Below, in pieces: positions 36,061 to 44,480 of a stretch of 64,000 nucleotides of DNA. Position numbers and translations under genes: made by a program. The DNA is taken from positions 32,379 through 96,378 of the forward strand of contig CAJUGJ010000014.1 in assembly GCA_910586015.1 (NCBI GenBank). The letters are read 5' to 3'. The notes under the pieces are model-generated. The model ran no database searches and was not told the origin of the DNA. It worked only from the letters and a program-made list of their open reading frames with translations. This DNA is from an uncultured Lachnospiraceae bacterium (GTDB lineage: Bacteria > Bacillota > Clostridia > Lachnospirales > Lachnospiraceae). Position 1 is the stretch's first letter; each line of letters starts with the position of its first letter.

Positions 36061-36084
36061 AAAAAAGATATAGTATTTCAAAAG

Positions 36085-36130
36085 CCAATACTCAGCATAA
36101 GGACTCTCCGGCCTGTGCCTAGTATATGGT
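36085..36130 (+). promoter_or_regulatory. Candidate S15 autoregulatory leader structure
   Basis: The rpsO leader can fold with outer stem ATACT (36088-36092)/AGTAT (36121-36125), then GCA/TGC and AGG/CCT helices closed by an ACTCTCCGG loop. Ribosomal protein S15 represses its own mRNA through 5' structures in several bacterial groups. Class membership is inferred from position and fold only. Confidence 0.4.
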
Positions 36131-36159
36131 GTTTAATCAAAGAATGGAGGATATTTACT

Positions 36160-36426
36160 ATGATCAGCAGTGAAAAGAAGCAGGAGATTATTTCAAAATA
36201 TGGAAAGAATCCACAAGATACAGGTTCTCCTGAAGTTCAGATTGCACTTTTAACCGCAAGAATTACAGAATTGACCGAGCATTTAAAGAATAATGCTAAG
36301 GATCATCATTCCAGACGTGGTCTTTTAAAGATGGTAGGACAAAGACGTGGCTTACTAGAATATTTAAAGAAGAAGGATTTGGAAGGATATCGTAAGTTGA
36401 TCGAAAGTTTAGGATTAAGAAAGTAA
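36160..36426 (+). CDS. rpsO: 30S ribosomal protein S15
   Basis: Primary 16S rRNA-binding protein of the 30S platform. The ATG at 36160 (MISSEKKQEIISKYG) follows GGAGG; the longer open frame upstream is leader. 88 residues with DTGSPEVQIALLTARITELTEHLK and DHHSRRGLLKMVGQRRGLL. In many bacteria pnp follows directly; here nadABC and another gene intervene before pnp. Confidence 0.97.
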   Translation: MISSEKKQEIISKYGKNPQDTGSPEVQIALLTARITELTEHLKNNAKDHHSRRGLLKMVGQRRGLLEYLKKKDLEGYRKLIESLGLRK

Positions 36427-36445
36427 AAGAATATCTAAAAGATTT

Positions 36446-36485
36446 AGCCGAAGGAAAAGAGTTTTTCTTTCGGCTTTTTTATTAT
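36446..36485 (+). terminator. Intrinsic terminator of rpsO
   Basis: Twelve-pair stem from AGCCGAAGGAAA (36446-36457) to TTTCTTTCGGCT (36464-36475), one G-T pair and a six-base loop, followed by TTTTTATT. Confidence 0.92.
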
Positions 36486-36505
36486 CTAAAATCATTACAG
36501 CTGTC

Positions 36506-36534
36506 TTGTCAATAGTAAAAGTTTATGTTATACT
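36506..36534 (+). promoter_or_regulatory. Sigma-A promoter of nadABC
   Basis: TTGTCA (36506-36511), a 17-base spacer and TATACT (36529-36534), 58 bases before nadA. Confidence 0.75.
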
Positions 36535-36592
36535 TTGCACGAGAAATAAAAGAAAATACTTTATGTACGACAAAAAGAAGGGGATAAGCTAA

Positions 36593-37522
36593 ATGGAACA
36601 AATAAAAGAAGAAATTTCTCGCTTAAAACGAGAAAAAAATGCCATAATCTTAGCACATTATTATACACCACAAGAAGTTCAAAAAATCGCAGATGCAGTA
36701 GGAGATTCTTTTTATTTAAGCAGACTTGCAAAAGAAACAAAGCACTCAATTCTTGTATTTTGTGGAGTTTCTTTTATGGGAGAAAGTGCAAAAATATTAA
36801 ATCCAGAAAAAAAGGTACTTCTTCCAGAACCACAGGCAGATTGTCCAATGGCACATATGGCAAGTGTAGAGAAGATTAAACAGATGAGAGAGAAATATCC
36901 TAATCTTGCAGTAGTGTGTTATATCAATTCGAGTGCACAGTTAAAGCAGTATGCAGATATCTGTGTTACCTCCTCGAATGCAGTTGCCATTGTAAAGGTT
37001 CTTCCAAATTCAGAAATTTATTTTATTCCTGATGCAAACCTTGGACACTATGTTGCAAAACAAGTTCCAGAAAAGAATATTATTGTAAATGATGGATTTT
37101 GTCCAATACATAAAGAACTTTCTGTAAAAGATGTGCTTTTAGCAAAGAAAACATATCCAGACGCTAAAGTATTAGTTCATCCAGAGTGCTTGCCTGAAGT
37201 AGTAAAGTTAGCAGATTATGTTGGAAGTACTTTAGAAATTATTGAATATGCCACTTCGAATCATGCAAAACAGTATTTGATTGGAACAGAAAATGGAGTA
37301 TTGTTTGAATTAAAAAGAAAAAATCCCAATAAAGAGTTCTATTTAATCTCAAATCAATTACTTTGTACAGATATGAAGAAAATTACTTTAGAAAAGGTAA
37401 GGGATTGTCTAAGGGATGAAACAGGACAAGTGGAAGTTTCAAAAGAGTTGGAAGAAAAAGCAAAAATTCCTTTAGATGAGATGCTACGTCTTGGAAAAGT
37501 AATACAAAAAGAGATTTCCTAG
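36593..37522 (+). CDS. nadA: Quinolinate synthase NadA
   Basis: 4Fe-4S enzyme condensing iminoaspartate with DHAP to quinolinate. 309 residues. The three cluster cysteines are visible in VFCGVSFMGESAK, VHPECLPEV and NQLLCTDMKK. HYYTPQEVQKIADAVGDSF near the N-terminus is characteristic. First gene of nadA-nadB-nadC, the de novo NAD pathway from aspartate; AAGGGG lies upstream. Confidence 0.95.
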   Translation: MEQIKEEISRLKREKNAIILAHYYTPQEVQKIADAVGDSFYLSRLAKETKHSILVFCGVSFMGESAKILNPEKKVLLPEPQADCPMAHMASVEKIKQMREKYPNLAVVCYINSSAQLKQYADICVTSSNAVAIVKVLPNSEIYFIPDANLGHYVAKQVPEKNIIVNDGFCPIHKELSVKDVLLAKKTYPDAKVLVHPECLPEVVKLADYVGSTLEIIEYATSNHAKQYLIGTENGVLFELKRKNPNKEFYLISNQLLCTDMKKITLEKVRDCLRDETGQVEVSKELEEKAKIPLDEMLRLGKVIQKEIS

Positions 37523-37544
37523 ATTGATGAAAGAGGAAAAAGAG

Positions 37545-38714
37545 ATGAAAACAGAAGTTGTCATTGTTGGAACTGGTGTAGGAGGTCTGTTTTGTGCATT
37601 ACATCTTCCAAAAACTATGTCTGTTCTTATGATCAGCAAAAAAGAGCCAGAAGAGAGCGATTCATTTTTGGCACAGGGCGGAATTTGTGTATTAAGAGAT
37701 GAGAAAGACTATGATAGTTATTTTGAAGATACCATGCGAGCAGGTCACTATGAAAATCGAAAAGAATCTGTAGATATTATGATTCGTTCGTCCAGAGAAG
37801 TAATTGAGGAATTGATTGGTTTTGGGGTAGAATTTGCGTCAAAAGAGGGAGAATTATTATATACAAGAGAGGGGGCACATTCAAAGCCAAGAATCTTGTA
37901 TCATGAAGATATTACGGGAAAAGAAATTACAAGTAAATTATTAGAGGAAGTGAAAAGACGCCCAAATATAAAAATACTTTCGAATACAACCATGATTGAT
38001 TGGATGATAGAAAAAGAACAGTGTCGGGGAATTGTCTGCATAACAGAGGAGAGAAAGGAAGAGGAAATCTTTGCTAATCAAACTGTACTTGCAACAGGAG
38101 GAATCGGAGGATTATATGAACATTCAACGAATTACAGACATTTGACAGGAGATTCTATCACATTGGCAAAACGATATAAAGTACGGCTAGAAAATCTAAA
38201 TTATGTGCAAATTCATCCTACAACTTTATATTCAAAGGAAAGTGGACGTCGCTTTTTGATATCAGAATCTGTAAGAGGAGAAGGAGCAAAATTATATAAT
38301 GCCAAAATGGAACGGTTTATTGATGAATTATTGCCAAGAGATATAGTGACAGAGGCAATTTATGAACAGATGAAAAAAGACAATATGCCATTTGTTTGGC
38401 TTTCTATGAAAGAAATTCCAGAAGAAGTTATTTTGAAACACTTTCCAAATATCTATACACATTGTTTAGAAAAAGGATATGATGTAAGAAAAGAAAATAT
38501 CCCTGTTGTGCCAGCGCAGCATTATTTTATGGGAGGAATTTGGGTAGATACTACCAGTCATACATCAATGAAGAGATTGTATGCGGTTGGAGAAACAAGT
38601 TGTAATGGCGTACATGGTGCAAATCGTCTAGCAAGTAATTCTTTATTGGAAAGTTTAGTCTTTGCTAAACGAGCAGCAGAAAATATCAAAGCAAATAAAG
38701 AAGCACATTATTAA
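37545..38714 (+). CDS. nadB: L-aspartate oxidase NadB, short form without the C-terminal helical domain
   Basis: FAD enzyme oxidising aspartate to iminoaspartate; in anaerobes fumarate can be the acceptor. The ATG at 37545 has AGAGGA eight bases ahead and directly precedes the flavin-binding VVIVGTGVGGLFCALHL. Further motifs are SDSFLAQGGICVL, VLATGGIGGLYEHSTN, VQIHPTTLY, PAQHYFMGGIWVDTT and NRLASNSLLESLVFAKRAA. The protein stops just after this last motif, at 389 residues; the three-helix C-terminal domain of the E. coli-type enzyme is missing. The catalytic part is complete. Confidence 0.92.
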   Translation: MKTEVVIVGTGVGGLFCALHLPKTMSVLMISKKEPEESDSFLAQGGICVLRDEKDYDSYFEDTMRAGHYENRKESVDIMIRSSREVIEELIGFGVEFASKEGELLYTREGAHSKPRILYHEDITGKEITSKLLEEVKRRPNIKILSNTTMIDWMIEKEQCRGIVCITEERKEEEIFANQTVLATGGIGGLYEHSTNYRHLTGDSITLAKRYKVRLENLNYVQIHPTTLYSKESGRRFLISESVRGEGAKLYNAKMERFIDELLPRDIVTEAIYEQMKKDNMPFVWLSMKEIPEEVILKHFPNIYTHCLEKGYDVRKENIPVVPAQHYFMGGIWVDTTSHTSMKRLYAVGETSCNGVHGANRLASNSLLESLVFAKRAAENIKANKEAHY

Positions 38715-38739
38715 AAAAGCGTGCAGAAATGAGGAAAAA

Positions 38740-39597
38740 ATGAATGAAATTACGATGAGATTAAATGCAGATCCCTTGATTTTACAGGCATTAAGAGAAG
38801 ATATTACCAGTGAAGATTGTTCAACAAATGCAGTAATGCCAGAGAAAAAACAGGGACAAGTTCAATTAATAGCAAAAGCAGATGGGGTTATTGCAGGGCT
38901 GTTTGTATTTGAACGTGTTTTTAAATTACTAGATGAAACTACACAAGTAAAATTTTGCTGTAAAGATGGCGATGAAGTAAAAAAAGGACAAAATATAGGA
39001 GTAATTATAGGAGATGTCAGAGTATTATTATCAGGAGAACGTACAGCATTAAATTATTTACAACGAATGAGTGGAATTGCAACATATACAAGAGAAGTGG
39101 TAAACCTTTTAAAGGGAACAAAAACGACTTTATTAGATACTAGAAAGACTACGCCTAATATGAGAATCTTTGAAAAATATGCTGTAAAAGTAGGGGGAGC
39201 AAGTAACCACCGTTATAATCTTTCAGATGGGATTTTATTAAAAGATAATCATATCGATGCTGCTGGAGGAATCAAAAAGGCAGTTGATATGGCAAGAGCT
39301 TATGCTCCTTTTGTTAGAAAGATTGAAATAGAAGTAGAGGATCTTTCTATGGTAAAAGAAGCAGTAGAAGCAGGAGCAGATATTATTATGTTAGATAATA
39401 TGACTGCACAAAAAATGAAAGAGGCAGTTGATTATATTGCAGGAAGAGCTCAAACAGAATGTTCTGGAAATGTAACAAAGGAAATGATTCCTTCTATTAT
39501 AAACAGTGGTGTAGATTTTATTTCAAGTGGAGCACTCACTCATTCCGCCAAAATTTTAGATCTTTCTTTGAAACATTTAAAAGTACTAGATAGATAG
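38740..39597 (+). CDS. nadC: Nicotinate-nucleotide pyrophosphorylase (carboxylating) NadC
   Basis: Converts quinolinate and PRPP to nicotinate mononucleotide. The ATG at 38740 follows GAGG; upstream in-frame codons lie within nadB. Motifs: REDITSEDCSTNAVM, ALNYLQRMSGIATYT, LLDTRKTTPNMRIFEKYAVKVGG, LSDGILLKDNHI and IEIEVEDLSM. 285 residues. Completes the nadABC set; no NiaR-type site was recognised upstream of the operon. Confidence 0.95.
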   Translation: MNEITMRLNADPLILQALREDITSEDCSTNAVMPEKKQGQVQLIAKADGVIAGLFVFERVFKLLDETTQVKFCCKDGDEVKKGQNIGVIIGDVRVLLSGERTALNYLQRMSGIATYTREVVNLLKGTKTTLLDTRKTTPNMRIFEKYAVKVGGASNHRYNLSDGILLKDNHIDAAGGIKKAVDMARAYAPFVRKIEIEVEDLSMVKEAVEAGADIIMLDNMTAQKMKEAVDYIAGRAQTECSGNVTKEMIPSIINSGVDFISSGALTHSAKILDLSLKHLKVLDR

Positions 39598-39695
39598 TAG
39601 CTATTTTCTGGCTTTTATGTTAAAATGGGCGTATGTCAAAAAAAATTTAGAAAAGTGGCATACAACAAATTTAGATCATGGAAGTGAGGAAAAGG

Positions 39696-40730
39696 ATGCT
39701 GACAGAAAAGAGAAAGAATGAACTAATAAATCAATTTATTTTTTTAGAGGATGGTTCAGATGGAGCTTTACACTGTTTAGAAATTCAAGAACTAGCTTTT
39801 TTATGTGCAATTGCAGCAAAATTAAAAATGAATCCTCTTGAAAAGATGGAGGAAATTGATTGTGACAAAAAGATAAAAAATTTTTATCGAATTATTATAG
39901 AGAAATTTAAAGCAGGGCATGAAATGTTTATAGCCTATAATAAAGTTACTAATTATCCAAATATTGATAATGGAGGATTTGGATGGATTTTTTCTAAAAA
40001 GGAATATGCAGAAGCAGCAGTAAATCACTATGAACAACAAAAAATAGAACTTACATTAAAACATCTTCGCAATGAGCAGATTAAAGAAGAGTTTGAACTT
40101 CTTTATCGACTTGGAATAAAGATTTTATACTTAGATAATGGACAATATCGTTTACCAGTTAATCGTTCAGATGTTTTTTCTGATCCAGATTTTTCAAAAT
40201 ATACAAAAGAAGAAATGCCCATTATGAATACAGAAACAAATTTCGCAATTTTACAGTTTTTACAAATATTATATTCAAAAGATAATTTTGAAGAGAATAA
40301 AAATCTCGCACAGATGTTAGAAGCTAGAATGATGTATTGTATTATTCATACAAAATTCTTAATCCCAATAAAATTAACTCCAGATATGGATACACAAAAA
40401 CAAGGGGAAGCTTGGATTATAAAAGAAGGAAGTGAAGTAACATTTGCAACAGTAATGGACAATAATAATCGTAGCGTTTGGCTTCCAGTATTTACGGATT
40501 GGGAAGAAGCTTTAAAAGTATATCCAAAAAGCGAATGGGAAGAATGTGTTGCAAGTTATGATATGATACTTGAACTTGCAAAATATATGGAAGGATTTTT
40601 AGTAAATATGAAAGGAATGCCATTACGAGTAAATAGAAAAAATATAGAAAGGTTTGAAAAATTCCAATCCACAGAATTTTATAAAAAGTTAGAAGAGTCA
40701 TGGAATAATCCTGCTTCATTCAACAATTAA
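39696..40730 (+). CDS. Hypothetical protein with a C-terminal SseB-like domain
   Basis: 344 residues from the ATG at 39696, which has GTGAGGA upstream. No signal peptide or membrane helix. The N-terminal half (about 1-170) is an unfamiliar charged helical region. The C-terminal half (about 195-330) resembles the SseB N-terminal domain: ARMMYCIIHTKFLIPIKLTP, VWLPVFTDWEEALKVYPKSEW and KGMPLRVNRKNIERF. SseB-domain proteins are poorly characterised enhancers or adaptors. It stands alone between nadC and pnp. Confidence 0.6.
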   Translation: MLTEKRKNELINQFIFLEDGSDGALHCLEIQELAFLCAIAAKLKMNPLEKMEEIDCDKKIKNFYRIIIEKFKAGHEMFIAYNKVTNYPNIDNGGFGWIFSKKEYAEAAVNHYEQQKIELTLKHLRNEQIKEEFELLYRLGIKILYLDNGQYRLPVNRSDVFSDPDFSKYTKEEMPIMNTETNFAILQFLQILYSKDNFEENKNLAQMLEARMMYCIIHTKFLIPIKLTPDMDTQKQGEAWIIKEGSEVTFATVMDNNNRSVWLPVFTDWEEALKVYPKSEWEECVASYDMILELAKYMEGFLVNMKGMPLRVNRKNIERFEKFQSTEFYKKLEESWNNPASFNN

Positions 40731-40896
40731 CAGCAAGAGGAATTGCTAAGAACAAGTATAACGACAGTAGTGGACGAGTATCTCCTACTGCCATGAAGCA
40801 ATCCACAAAATTGTCTTGCTCTTAACTGCCGCGAGTGGATTGAAACAATTTAGAAAATCAGCGACAGAAAGCATAGTGAAATTGCTATTTTTTAGT
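40731..40896 (+). ncRNA. Candidate structured RNA between the SseB-like gene and pnp
   Basis: The 166-base gap is rich in pairing: GGAATTGC (40739-40746) with GCAATCC (40798-40804) enclosing CAGTAG/CTACTG; then AAATTGT with ACAATTT enclosing CTTGC/GCGAG; a competing CAATCCAC/GTGGATTG pair; and a weak hairpin before TTTTTT near 40890. No open frame fits. It matches no RNA class I can name and could be a 3' UTR element. Confidence 0.35.
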
Positions 40897-40920
40897 ATAG
40901 ATTTTTATAAAAAATAGTGA

Positions 40921-41032
40921 TATAATAAAAAGGATGGTTGTCTTTCAGCCGTCCTTTTGGTGGAGGGTTTGCCGAGACTTCTGAAAAAACCATCGATTCC
41001 GGTGGTTTTTTCAGTTGTTTCGGAATCTCCAC
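40921..41032 (+). promoter_or_regulatory. pnp promoter and nested-hairpin leader
   Basis: An extended -10 (TGATATAAT, TATAAT at 40921-40926) precedes two leader structures. Hairpin 1 pairs AAAAGGATGG (40928-40937) with CCGTCCTTTT (40949-40958). Hairpin 2 (40960-41032) has GTGGAG/CTCCAC outside, CCGA/TCGG in the middle and a perfect 12-pair inner stem CTGAAAAAACCA/TGGTTTTTTCAG. In E. coli a leader hairpin cut by RNase III underlies pnp autoregulation; an analogous role is inferred here. Confidence 0.65.
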
Positions 41033-41063
41033 ATACAAAATTATAAAGGAGATAAATAAGCGT

Positions 41064-43151
41064 ATGTATCAAAGTTTTTCAATGGAAATTGCAGGAAGAA
41101 CTCTTACCGTAGATGTAAACAGAGTAGGAGCACAGGCAAATGCAGCTGCATTAATGCACTATGGAGAAACAACAATATTGTCAACAATAACAGCAGCAAA
41201 AGAACCAAAGGAAGGTGTGGATTTTTTCCCATTAAGTGTAGAGTATGAGGAAAAATTATATGCAGTCGGAAAAATTCCAGGTGGTTTTAATAAAAGAGAA
41301 GGTAAGGCAAGTGAAAATTCTGTTTTAACTTCTAGAGTAATTGATCGACCAATGCGACCACTTTTTCCAAAGGATTACCGTAATGAAGTTACGATTAGTA
41401 ATATGGTTATGAGTGTCGATCCAGATTGCAGACCAGAAATTACTGCAATGCTTGGTTCTGCAATTGTAGCGAGTATTTCAGATATTCCATTTGATGGACC
41501 ATGTGCTATGACTCAGATTGGTCTTTTAAATGGAGAATTTATTATAAATCCAACACAAGAGCAGTGGAAAAACGGAGATTTACAGCTAACAGTTGCTTCT
41601 ACCATGCAAAAAGTTATTATGATTGAAGCAGGAGCAAATGAAATTTCAGAAGATAAGATGATAGAAGCAATTTATCTTGCACATGACATCAATCAGGAAA
41701 TTAACGCATTTATTAATCAGATTGTTGAAAAGTGTGGAAAAGAAAAACACGAATATAAAAGTTTTGCAGTTCCAACAAAAGTTATGCAGGCGATCTCAGA
41801 AATTATACCACCACAGGAAATGGAAGAAGCAGTATTTAGTGATGACAAACAGACCAGAGAAAATAATATTAGAGAACTCACAGAAAAATTAAAGGAAGCA
41901 TTTGCTGACAATGAGGAGTATTTGGCTGTATTATCCGATGCGATCTATCAATATCAAAAAGGGACTGTCCGTAAAATGATTTTACAAGATCATAAACGTC
42001 CAGATGGTCGTGCCATTGATCAAATCCGTCCACTGGCAGCAGAAATCGATCTGATTCCAAGAGTTCATGGTTCAGGAATGTTTACTCGTGGACAGACACA
42101 GATCTGTAATATATGTACCTTAGCACCATTATCCGAAGCTCAAAAAATTGATGGATTAGATGAGAATGAAGTGAATAAAAGGTATATGCACCACTATAAT
42201 TTCCCATCTTATTCGGTAGGAGAAACAAAGCCATCTAGAGGTCCGGGACGTAGAGAAATTGGACATGGAGCATTAGCGGAACGTGCATTAGTGCCTGTTT
42301 TGCCAAGTGAAGAGGAATTTCCATATGCTATTCGTACCGTATCAGAAACATTTGAATCGAATGGATCTACTTCCCAAGCTTCTATCTGTGCTTCTACACT
42401 TTCTTTAATGGCAGCAGGAGTTCCAATTAAAAAACAGGTTGCAGGAATTTCTTGTGGTTTAGTGACAGGAGAAAGTGATGAAGATTATATTGTATTAACA
42501 GATATTCAAGGCTTAGAGGATTTTTTTGGAGATATGGATTTTAAGGTAGCAGGAACACATGATGGAATTACAGCAATCCAGATGGATATTAAAATTCATG
42601 GTCTGACCCGTCAGATTGTAGAGGAAGCAATTCGACGTACCAAAGAGGCAAGAGAGTATATTATTAATGAAGTTTTAACACCTTGTATTGCAGAACCTAG
42701 AAAAGAAGTTGGAACATATGCCCCAAAGATCATTCAACTTCAAATAGATCCAACAAAGATCGGAGATGTTGTTGGACAAAGAGGTAAGACAATTAATGCA
42801 ATTATTGAGGAAACAGGAGTAAAAATTGATATCAGTGACGAGGGAGTCGTTTCTATTTGTGGCACAGATAAGATAATGATGAATAAAGCAGCAAAATATA
42901 TTACTACTATTGTCACCGATTTTGAGGAAGGTCAGATATTAGAGGGAAAAGTTGTAAGCATCAAGGAGTTTGGAGCGTTTTTGGAGTTTGCACCGGGTAA
43001 AGAAGGTATGGTTCATATCTCTAAAGTAGCAAAACAAAGAATAGAGCATGTAGAGGATGTTTTAACACTTGGAGACCGAGTAAAGGCAGTATGTCTAGGA
43101 AAAGACAAAATGGGAAGAGTCAGCTTTTCTATTAAAGATTGTAAGCAATAA
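41064..43151 (+). CDS. pnp: Polynucleotide phosphorylase
   Basis: Phosphorolytic 3'-5' exoribonuclease of the RNA degradosome. The ATG at 41064 (MYQSFSMEIAGRTL) follows AAAGGAGA; the open frame further upstream is the structured leader. Two RNase PH domains: PGGFNKREGKASE with SRVIDRPMRPLFP, and HGSGMFTRGQTQ with VKGTHDG-like AGTHDGITAIQMDIK. A KH domain (VGQRGKTINAIIEETGVKIDI) and an S1 domain (ILEGKVVSIKEFGAFLEF) finish the 695-residue protein. Confidence 0.96.
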   Translation: MYQSFSMEIAGRTLTVDVNRVGAQANAAALMHYGETTILSTITAAKEPKEGVDFFPLSVEYEEKLYAVGKIPGGFNKREGKASENSVLTSRVIDRPMRPLFPKDYRNEVTISNMVMSVDPDCRPEITAMLGSAIVASISDIPFDGPCAMTQIGLLNGEFIINPTQEQWKNGDLQLTVASTMQKVIMIEAGANEISEDKMIEAIYLAHDINQEINAFINQIVEKCGKEKHEYKSFAVPTKVMQAISEIIPPQEMEEAVFSDDKQTRENNIRELTEKLKEAFADNEEYLAVLSDAIYQYQKGTVRKMILQDHKRPDGRAIDQIRPLAAEIDLIPRVHGSGMFTRGQTQICNICTLAPLSEAQKIDGLDENEVNKRYMHHYNFPSYSVGETKPSRGPGRREIGHGALAERALVPVLPSEEEFPYAIRTVSETFESNGSTSQASICASTLSLMAAGVPIKKQVAGISCGLVTGESDEDYIVLTDIQGLEDFFGDMDFKVAGTHDGITAIQMDIKIHGLTRQIVEEAIRRTKEAREYIINEVLTPCIAEPRKEVGTYAPKIIQLQIDPTKIGDVVGQRGKTINAIIEETGVKIDISDEGVVSICGTDKIMMNKAAKYITTIVTDFEEGQILEGKVVSIKEFGAFLEFAPGKEGMVHISKVAKQRIEHVEDVLTLGDRVKAVCLGKDKMGRVSFSIKDCKQ

Positions 43152-43170
43152 AAGAAATTAGGGAGAAGGC

Positions 43171-44466
43171 ATGGCAAAAATATTTCAGCTAACGAATAAA
43201 ATCAGAGTGATTTTAGAATTCATGCCCCATTTTAAAACAGTAACAACTGGTGTATGGATTCGGGCAGGTTCGGTAAATGAAACAAAAAAGACCAATGGAC
43301 TTGCCCATATGCTGGAACATATGATATTTCAGGGAACAACAACACGTTCAGCAAAGGAGATCTGTGCAATAACTGCACAGATCGGAGACGATTTAAATGC
43401 TTATACGAGTGAAGAATATACTGCTTACTATAGCACAACAATTACACAAGATCTGCCAGTTTTGTTAGAGTTACTATCGGATATGTTATTTCATCCAAAA
43501 TTTGGAACGCAAGAAATCCGAAAAGAAAAAAAGGTTATTTTAGAAGAAATTGATATGTATGAAGATTCGCCAGAAGATCTAGTTCATGAACTATTACAAA
43601 AAAAGATCTTTGGTTCTCATCCACTTGGATTTTCCATCTCTGGTACAAAAGAAAGAGTAAAACAATTTCAAAGAGAAGATTTATTTGAATTTTGGGATAC
43701 TTATTATGTACCAGAGCGAATGGTAATTTCCATTGCAGGAGCATTTTGTGAAGAAGAAACGCTTACAAAGTTAGAGCAGCTTTTTGGAAAAGAAAAAATA
43801 AAAAAAAATACAACAAAATTCTCGGAAGAAAAAATACCTTCTCCAATTCTTCGTCAAAGTATCTGTTTACGAAAAAAAGATATGGAACAGCTTCATATAA
43901 ATTTGGCAGTTCCAGCAATTCATGCTGGACATAAAGATAGATTTTTGTTTTCGGTTGTCAATTCTGTATTGGGGGGGAGTAACCATTCCAGACTTTTTCA
44001 AAAGGTTAGAGAAGAATTGGGATTGGCATATTCTATATATTCCTATGGAAATAGCTTTTCTAATGTTGGGCTTTGGCATATCGATAGTACAGTAAACCCA
44101 TCAAAAGGAGCATATTGTCTACAAATAATTCTCGATATTATACATAATTTATCAAAAAACGGATTAACAAAAGAAGAATTAGAAATGCACAAACGTCAAA
44201 TTATGATTGAAACTATGTTAAATGACGAAGGAACAAAAGCACGAATGAGTAAACAGGTAAGTAATTTATTTACTTATGGAAAAGTAATTCCTCTAAAAGA
44301 ATGGTTAGATGATTTAGAAAAAGTTACTTTATCACAAGTAAATGAATTTGCTGCTTCTTATCTAAAATTAAATCAGTTAAGTTTATGTTTGATTGGACCA
44401 AAAGGACAGATAGATGGATTAGAGAAACTAAAAAGACAGTTTAAAAAATGGACTAATATTAGTTAA
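43171..44466 (+). CDS. M16 family zinc peptidase (insulinase/YmxG-like)
   Basis: 431-residue processing-type metallopeptidase. The inverted zinc motif HMLEH gives H46, E49 and H50, with the third ligand in VILEEIDMYEDSPEDLVHE. The second, non-catalytic M16 domain has SRLFQKVREELGLAYSIYSY. In Firmicutes a gene of this family often follows pnp (ymxG/mlpA in Bacillus), as here. Substrate unknown. Confidence 0.9.
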   Translation: MAKIFQLTNKIRVILEFMPHFKTVTTGVWIRAGSVNETKKTNGLAHMLEHMIFQGTTTRSAKEICAITAQIGDDLNAYTSEEYTAYYSTTITQDLPVLLELLSDMLFHPKFGTQEIRKEKKVILEEIDMYEDSPEDLVHELLQKKIFGSHPLGFSISGTKERVKQFQREDLFEFWDTYYVPERMVISIAGAFCEEETLTKLEQLFGKEKIKKNTTKFSEEKIPSPILRQSICLRKKDMEQLHINLAVPAIHAGHKDRFLFSVVNSVLGGSNHSRLFQKVREELGLAYSIYSYGNSFSNVGLWHIDSTVNPSKGAYCLQIILDIIHNLSKNGLTKEELEMHKRQIMIETMLNDEGTKARMSKQVSNLFTYGKVIPLKEWLDDLEKVTLSQVNEFAASYLKLNQLSLCLIGPKGQIDGLEKLKRQFKKWTNIS

Positions 44467-44480
44467 AAGGGGGAAGTGAA

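Noticed and set aside
40815..40840. T-box-like string TGCCGCGAG before pnp
   Set aside because: The T-box core TGGNACCGCG is not present, there is no specifier stem-loop, and pnp is not a T-box target.
41064..43151. pnp frame open upstream to 40938
   Set aside because: The upstream part encodes the hairpin leader, and the ribosome site and conserved protein start are at 41064.
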